A stretch of DNA of 64,000 nt. It comes from Sternotherus odoratus. Lineage: Eukaryota; Chordata; Testudines; Kinosternidae. Of the stretch, positions 58,115 through 64,000 are shown one piece after another. The position numbers were made by a program, and so were the translations under genes. The stretch is taken from assembly GCA_032164245.1 (NCBI GenBank), contig JAVMKO010000006.1, forward strand, positions 37,660,319-37,724,318. The letters are read 5' to 3'. Numbering within the stretch: the first letter of the stretch is position 1; every line of letters starts with the position of its first letter. The notes under the pieces are model-generated. The model was not told the origin of the DNA and searched no databases. It saw only the letters and a list, made by a program, of their open reading frames with translations.

Positions 58115-58797
58115 CAGTGGTCGCCAACCTTTCGGTCCTCACGGACCACTAAAGTGGCGTGGCGCGGCGCGGCCCTCCCCCCCGCTCGAGTGGTGCGGCC
58201 ACACCACCCCCCTGCTCGAGCGGTGTGGCGCGGCCCCCCCCTCCCCACCGCTCGAGCGGCACGGCGTAGCCCCCCCGGCTCAAGCGGCGCACCCCCCCCC
58301 GGCTCGAGCGGCGTGGCCCAGCGCGCCCCCCCCCCCCGGTTCGAGCGGCGCGGCCCCCCCCCCCTGCTCGAGCGGCGCAGCGCAGCTCAACCCCCCCCGG
58401 CTCAAGCGGCGCGGTCCCCCCTCCCCCCCGCTCAAGCGGCGCGGCGCCCCCTCCCCCCCGCTCAAGCGGCGCGGCGCAGACCCCCCGGCTCAAGCGGCGC
58501 GGCCCGGTGCACCCCCCCGGCTCGAGCGGCGCGGCCCGGCGCGCCCCCCTCCAGTTCAAGCGGCGCGGCGCGGCCCCCTGGCTCGAGCGGCGCGCCCCCC
58601 CCCCTCGAGTGGCGCGGTGCGGCGCGGCGTGAGACGGGAGGCAGGAGCAAGCCGGCGGTTGCTGGCCGCCGGGGACGGGGCGGGACAGGCGCCCGCAGCC
58701 TCTTGCCTGCCCGGAGGGGCGGCCGTGAGGGAGCCCGGCGCCGCAGACCACCAAAATTTTCTCTGGTGGTCCGCGGACCACCGGTTGGCGACCGCTG
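58115..58797. mobile_element. hAT non-autonomous element with GC-rich tandem interior
   Basis: CAGTGGTCGCCAACCTTTCG at the left and CCGGTTGGCGACCGCTG at the right are inverted ends; CTGTACAT and CCCTACAT flank it (6 of 8). The interior is an irregular array of CGGCTCGAGCGGCGCGGC-like units with C-runs. Long open frames across it are artefacts of the array. Confidence 0.8.
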
Positions 58798-58798
58798 C

Positions 58799-58979
58799 CC
58801 TACATAATCTTTGTGAGCAGAAGGGTGAAGGCTTCACTCTGGCATGGTCCTCGGAGGTTCAACACCTGGAGGTCATGTATGCACAGCTAGAGAGCAGGGC
58901 TCTTAGAGGGGCCCAGTGCGAGGCTGCAAGGATCAGGGATGACTTGAGGGAGCATTTTGATGCTGAAAGCGAGTTCTAA
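58799..58979 (+). pseudogene. Harbinger transposase C-terminus
   Basis: Translates as ALHNLCEQKGEGFTLAW, then GAQCEAARIRDDLREHF, ending at TAA 58977..58979. The LHNLCE motif and the R-IRD-LREHF tail are typical of HARBI1-like DDE transposases. Everything upstream, including the catalytic triad, is absent; the frame before it is hAT GC-rich filler. A poly(A) signal AATAAA follows at 59087..59092. Confidence 0.7.
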
Positions 58980-58985
58980 TGGGAA

Positions 58986-59021
58986 TTGCAGAGGGAGGGA
59001 GGGAGGGAGGGAGGGAGAGAG
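58986..59021. repeat. (GAGG)n microsatellite
   Basis: GGGAGGGAGGGAGGGAGG directly after the transposase stop codon. Confidence 0.9.
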
Positions 59022-59216
59022 GGTGCATTCTTTTAATAGGATAAGGCATTTGCTTTTCTGTAGCCATTAGTAATATATGTGTACCGAATAAAGAAACCCA
59101 TTTATTAAAAAGAATTCATTTATTGAACAGCTTTTTCAGATTTTGAAATAAAAGTTGAAATAAAATAAAATGTGTGAGGGAGGAGGGGGGGTGCAATTGG
59201 GGTGGGAAGGGGTCAG

Positions 59217-59889
59217 TGTGACCGAGTAGGACTACTGGGTGTGTGCCTCAGTTTCCCCTATGCATTTCTTGAGCATCTATGTGAAGGGATAAGGATGTGT
59301 AGCTGATGCAAAGCAGAGCCTCTCTGCAGGTGTCCATACCTGAAGCTGTAATATGACCCCAAGTGGGGGAGGGAGGTCACCTGACCTGGCTGAGCCAGGG
59401 GGGAGGAGGGGCTGGAGAGAGTGAATTTGAGTTTGGAGTCTGCAGCTGGCTGGAGAGAGGTTTTTGGAGTCTGAAGCTGGGTGGGCAGAAGGGAGGCAGG
59501 CGCAGGCAGGGTCTGGCCTCCTTTGGGCCCCCAAAATGGATCCAGCTGAGGGGTTCAGGTGCCTACAAGCTCGGTGTTAGACCATGTACCTGTCGATGAA
59601 TAAACCTCTGTTTTACTGCCTGGCTGAGAGTCACGTTTGACTGTGGATTTGGGGTGCAGAATCCATGGGCTCCCTCAGGACCCTGCCCAGGCGGGCTTGC
59701 TGGGGGAAGTGCACAGAGGGGCAGAAGGTGCTGAATGCTCCGAGGTCAGACCCAGGAAGGTTGAAGTGGGTACCCGTGAAGCTCCTAGCCTTGGAAACAG
59801 GCTGTGTACGGAGAGGGGACACTTCCCCCAAAGTCCTATCTGGCTTCCTAGGGATCGGTTCTAGATCATCGCCCGGGCACTCCATGACA
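59217..59889 (+). mobile_element. solo LTR inside the Harbinger remnant
   Basis: Begins TGTGACCGAGTAGGACTACT and ends CACTCCATGACA (TG...CA). GTCAG lies on both sides (59212..59216 and 59890..59894), a 5-bp duplication, as for several endogenous retroviral classes. AATAAA at 59599..59604 is the expected poly(A) signal. 673 bp, no internal gag/pol adjacent. Class not assigned beyond LTR retroelement. Confidence 0.85.
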
Positions 59890-60131
59890 GTCAGTCAGAG
59901 ATATGTCCTGGTCTCATTCCCTCCAATGCCCTTTGAGTTGCTGTGTTCCCTGAACCCCATTTGCGGAGGGCGGTAATGCATGTTATTAGGGGTTGAGTGC
60001 AGTGGATAAGGGTCCTGGGTCTGTGGGTTGGTCGGTGAAGACAGGACCAGGCAGCAGTTGATAGTGGCCCGAAGGGGACAGAGGTCCAGAAGGGGAAGGG
60101 TCAGGGGGCAATGGGGGCGGCGAGCACGGTG

Positions 60132-61726
60132 CTACTCCTCCTCCTGAGAATGGGGGCAGCAAGCACGGTGCTGCTTCTCCTCTTGAACGGTGGCAATCCG
60201 CTGCAGAGTCTCTACTTGCAGCTGTAATAATGTAAACAGCTTTTCATCGCTCTTCTCGTGAGCATTCTCCCTCAACTGGATCTGTTCATCACTCCGCTTG
60301 CTCTCATTCTCCCTCCGCTTGCTCTCATTCTCCCTCCGCTTGCTCTCATTCTCCCGCCACTGCTGTGCAACACGATTCTCCGTTACAGCCTGTTGCATAA
60401 CTTGGTGTACAAGATCTTCCTTGCTCTTTCGTGGTCTTTTTCAAAGCCGCCTCAGCTTCTCAGCTGGTGATAAGACTGATGGTGATGGCGTGTTCAAGGT
60501 CGAAGCTAGGGAAAGTCAGTGAAAAGTTTAAACAGAGGATTCCCTTGTTCAAAACAGACAGTGCTATGATTCCCCCACATTTCCCGTTTGTCTGTCCCGT
60601 TTACCTGTTCCACACACAGCTAGAGCACACAGAGAGCAACGGAGCCCCTGCCATGGTGAGTTGTCTCAGGATGCAGGGGGAATGATTGTTTGCCTGCCTT
60701 ACCATCCTAGGGGTTGGGGGGAGCGCATGGCATTTGTGGGAACCGTACTCTGAGCACTGTCCCAACATTCTCTGTAGGTGTTTGTGCTGGAAGATATCTC
60801 GCTGCTGCGGGTGACGGAGGAAGAAAGGGAGGGCATTCTAATGAGATGTGGCTTCTGCCCAGGGCCATAAGCAGCTTGCCTCTGTGCAGCAATGCTCCCC
60901 CCACCCCTCGTAGAACAGTTGCAGGGACTAGTGACCGTGGCCGGGACAGGGACCACGCTGGGTCTCCCGAGAAACCTGCGCAGGCACATTGCAAGAGCTC
61001 TTATTGAGACCTTTGAAGAAATTACTGATGACGATTACTTCGATGTGATAGACGACATCAATGCACTATTCCACATCTAGGCAAGCATGCAGCAAGCATC
61101 CCTTTCCACCCTCGCCCAAGCTGCCTGCCTTCCCAATAGAAAAGTAGCTGTACCTGTGCAATCCGCTGCTGCTGCCCTGCCCCCTGCAACCGCCAGACGC
61201 TGTGGCCGGCTCTGGCTGCACTCCGGGCTTGAGAAGAGTTCCTGGCTGCATGTGTCCTGTGACTCCTCCATTCCCTGGGTCGCTGCCGCGGCCACTGCCT
61301 CCTCCTCCGCCTCTCCATCCTGCCCCTCTCCATCCTCCTCTTCTTCGGCTTCCTCTCCCCACCCCCCCTTCACTGGTGGGCTGGGAAGAAGTGTCCTCTA
61401 TGGTGGATGGAGTGCACGTTGGATCACCATCAAGTATCATGTACAGCTCCTTGTAGAATCTGCAAGTCACAGGGGCTGCCCCAGAGTGGCTGTTTGCCTC
61501 GCGAGTAGGCACCCCTAAGCTTCTTTACTTTTGCCCAGCACTGCAGAGTGTCCCGCTCATAGGCTCTTTCCGTCATGGCCCATGATATCAGGCCATATGT
61601 ATCGTAATTCCTGCGGCTAGACCGCAGCTGAGACTGGACAGCCTCTTCCCCCCACCCCCAACAACTGATGAGGTCCATCACCTCACTATTGTTCCACGGT
61701 GAAGCTCGCTTATTGCGAGGAGGCAT
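60132..61726 (-). pseudogene. Harbinger Myb/SANT-like ORF, broken
   Basis: Starts at ATG 61724..61726 (MPPRNKRASPWNNSEVMDLI) and continues with EEAVQSQLRSSRRNYDTYG and LQCWAKVKKLRGAYSR, a trihelix/Myb-like DNA-binding domain (Trp, Asn-Tyr-Asp-x-Tyr, and a QC-KxKxLR helix). A frameshift near 61490 moves into TCRFYKELYMILDGDPTCT, then an acidic stretch (61077..61373). The C-terminal coil is at 60132..60398 and includes three near-identical SKRRENE units. In Harbinger elements this second protein helps bind DNA and carry the transposase to the nucleus. The frameshift and the gap between the acidic part and the coil show it is not intact. Confidence 0.7.
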
Positions 61727-62143
61727 GGCACGTGGAGTCAAGCAAAATAGTTACCTGCAATGATTGCCTGAGGAGCACTCCATGCCTGGCTGGAGCAAAC
61801 AGGAAGGGGATTTTCAAATTTCCCTGGGAATTTAAGGGGCGGGTCTGATGTGTGGTCACCTGAGGACGCGACAGAAGAGTTTGAAAGTGATGACCAGAGT
61901 GGCTCGAACTGGAATTATGGGCCAGGCTGGAGGCTAATTAATGCACAATGGGTGTCCACATTCGCACCGTAACGCTACAGCGGGAGCACTACAGCCCTTA
62001 TACCCCATGTGGAAGTGGATTACCAGGAGCGCTATAAACTCGGACTTACAGAGCAATTTGTGCCTTGCCAGTGTGGATGGGTAGGGAGTTATAGCACTCC
62101 TGGAGGCTTTATAGTGCTATAAAGTGCCAGTGTAACCAAGCCC

Positions 62144-62538
62144 TTAGGCACCAAGTTAGTTTAGGCAACTACAAGGTTTGGCAGGAGTTTTGTGGATCAC
62201 AGTGGAGCATAAATTGGAATTTATGCAACTAAACTTGAGATCTAGGCATCTAAAATTTGGGGTTTAAATACTTAGTAGCTTTGTGAATCAGGGCCTAATT
62301 GACTTTTGTGTTTGGGCCCATAATATTGCTTAAGAAATGTGCCTCCCTAGAAGCAATCTCCTGCATATGGTTCACTCCTTTTTGGAGCACTGCAAAATGA
62401 ATTCACCAACACCCTAATCTGCAAAGAGTTGTCCATTAGGGCCATCCACTACTGCTGAAACACTAAAAACTGCTGAGGGTTTATTTTTAATTTGTTAAAA
62501 ATCTCCCCAAGCAGTGGCTATCACACTGTAAAAAAAGT
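62144..62538. other. intergenic, no feature recognised
   Basis: No gene or named repeat after the Harbinger right end. Confidence 0.4.
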
Positions 62539-63727
62539 AGGTCTGTCAAGCGATTAAAAGAAAAAAAGAATCATGATTTATCGTGCTGTTAAACAACAAT
62601 AGAATACCATTTATTTTAAATATTTTTGGATGTTAACTACATTTTCACATATATTAAATCAATTACAACACAGAATACAAAGTGTACAGTGCTCACTTAA
62701 TATTTATAATAAAAATAAATATAATCACTGTAAAAAACAAAACAAATTTCAATTCACCTCATACAAGTACTGTAGTGCAATCTCTTTATCATGAATGTTT
62801 AACTTACAAATGTAGAGTTATGTACAAAAATACCTGCATTAAAAAATAAAACGGTGTAAAACTTTAGAGCCTACAAGTCCACTCAGTCCTACTTCTTGGT
62901 CAGCCAATCATTCAGACAAATGAAGTTGGTTACAATTTTCAGGAGATAATGCTGCCTGCTTCTTGTTTACAATGTCACCTGAAAGTGAGAACAGGCATAT
63001 ACATGGCCCTGTTGTAGCTGGCATTGCAAGATATTTATGTGCCAGATGTGCTAAAGTTTCATATGTTCCTTCATGCTTCATCCACCATTCCAGAGGGCAT
63101 GTTCCATGCTGATGATGGGTTCTGATTGGATGGGATCCAAAGCAGTGCGGACTGATGCATGCTCATTTTCATCATCTGAATCAGATGCCACTCGCAGAAA
63201 GTTGATTTTCCTTCTTGGTGGTTTGGTTTCTTTAGTTTCTGCATCAGAATGTTGCCCTTTTAAGATTTCTGAAAACATGTGCCACACCTTGTCCCTCTCA
63301 GATTTTGGATGGCACTTCAGATTCTTAAACCTTGGGTCCAGTGCTGTAGCTATTTTTAGAAATCACACATTGGTACCTTCTCTGCATTTTGTCAAATCTG
63401 TTGTGAAAGTATTTTTAAAACAAACACATTTTGGGTCATCATCCAAGACTGCTATAACATTACATATTTGCAGAATATGGGTAAAACAGAGCAGGAGACA
63501 TACAAATCCTCCCCCCAAAGAGTACAGTCACAAATTTAATTGACACTTTTTTTAACGAGCAGCATCAGCATGGAAGCATGTCCGATGGAATGGCGGCCAA
63601 AGCATGAAGGGGGCATACTAATGTTTAACATATCTGGCATGTAAATACCTTGCAACACCGGCTACAAAAGTGTCATGTGAATGCCTGTTCTCACTTTCAG
63701 GTGATATTGTAAACAAGAAGCAGGCAG
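62539..63727 (-). mobile_element. hAT transposon remnant with inverted duplication
   Basis: Begins TAGGTCTGTCAAGCGATTAA on the plus strand. A transposase remnant lies on the minus strand (about 62880..63420). The segment 62952..63114 is repeated in inverse at 63563..63727 (about 165 bp), so the C-terminal coding part exists in both directions. The right terminus is not visible: sequence after 63727 changes character. No clear duplication of the target. Confidence 0.65.
62880..63420 (-). pseudogene. hAT transposase remnant
   Basis: The minus-strand translation includes ALDPRFKNLKCHPKSERDKV and WHMFSEILKGQHSD, a hAT core region, then after a stop HLAHKYLAMPATTGPC and CLFSLSGDIVNKKQAALSPE, the C-terminal dimerisation domain (PATSxxxERxFS-type, with the Glu-Arg lost). 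Several in-frame stops. Similar to BED-type hAT proteins. Confidence 0.7.
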
Positions 63728-64000
63728 TATTATCACTGCTTAACCCCTGGCCCTGCCCCCACTTCAGCCCTTCCCCATTCCCCTCCCATGCTGTGCCCTT
63801 GCTCCCCCCACCCTCAAGAGCCTCCTGCATGCCATGAAACAGTTCATTGAGAAGTGCAAGGAGGCACTTATCGGCAGGGCTGCAGGTGGGTGGGAGGCAC
63901 TGGGAGTGTGGGTGGGGGTAGAGGGGAGCTGATATGGGGCTAACATGTTACTGTGGCTCTTTGGCAATGTACATTGGTAAAATCTGGCTTCTTCTCAGGC
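63728..64000. other. window edge, no feature recognised
   Basis: C-rich then G-rich mixed sequence, no gene or named repeat. Confidence 0.4.

Larger units (their letters stand above)
58798..62143. mobile_element. PIF/Harbinger transposon remnant
   Basis: Holds the C-terminal end of a Harbinger transposase on the plus strand (58799..58979) and a Myb/SANT-like second ORF on the minus strand (60132..61726), convergent as in Harbinger elements. The right end reads GCCAGTGTAACCAAGCCC followed by TTA, a Harbinger-type terminus. The left end is missing, cut at the hAT element. A solo LTR sits inside (59217..59889). Much of 59900..61400 is the decayed coding and linker region. Confidence 0.75.

Noticed and set aside
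57981..58979. 332-codon open frame
   Set aside because: Joins a GC-rich hAT interior to a Harbinger transposase tail. Only the last 60 codons have meaning.
60892..61080. 62-codon plus-strand frame ending in an acidic stretch
   Set aside because: Overlaps the Harbinger remnant. It is short, lacks a known domain and is most likely decayed or antisense transposon sequence.

Overview
This is vertebrate nuclear DNA, most likely from a turtle or a close non-avian reptile. The two real genes are intronless vertebrate genes: CLEC14A (36348..37637, plus strand) and SSTR1 (51384..52583, minus strand). They converge tail to tail about 14 kb apart, the same neighbourhood and orientation as on human chromosome 14q21. 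The repeats give the lineage: CR1 LINE 3' ends, Penelope-like retroelements with their characteristic tails, an RTE-like LINE, many hAT and Harbinger-type DNA transposons, and solo LTRs. There is no Alu or mammalian L1.

Layout. Positions 1-36 kb are gene-free and hold layered repeats: a solo LTR (1667..2124), Harbinger-like MITEs (3542, 21667), a Tigger-like element (6708), an RTE LINE cut by hAT transposase sequence (7546..9130), a U2 snRNA fragment (13494), a CR1 copy (13797), a Penelope-like element with a GIY-YIG endonuclease remnant (22062..23266), a Helitron candidate (25241..25672) and a long tRNA-like palindrome (about 26600..27120). CLEC14A follows, with a hAT element ending about 200 bp upstream of its start codon. 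Between the genes lie a Tigger-like element with a GC-rich tandem array (39488..40558) and two long hAT-like elements (43855, 45515).

The SSTR1 promoter is GC-rich and leads into a CA-rich minisatellite (53030..56144) split by two hAT elements, one of which keeps a broken transposase. Further downstream are two hAT elements with exact 8-bp target duplications (56153, 56641), a Harbinger remnant with transposase and Myb-like ORFs in convergent orientation and a solo LTR inside it (58798..62143), and a hAT remnant with an inverted duplication (62539..63727).

The two genes are not a functional unit. CLEC14A is an endothelial surface lectin and SSTR1 is a neuroendocrine Gi-coupled receptor; their adjacency is ancestral synteny. 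The less ordinary signals are in the repeats: hammerhead-like motifs in Penelope tails, a Helitron carrying ZNF143- and YY1-like motifs, a TATA box supplied by a transposon end upstream of CLEC14A, and fold-back or inverted-duplicate transposons. All calls come from reading the sequence. No alignment or database search was run.
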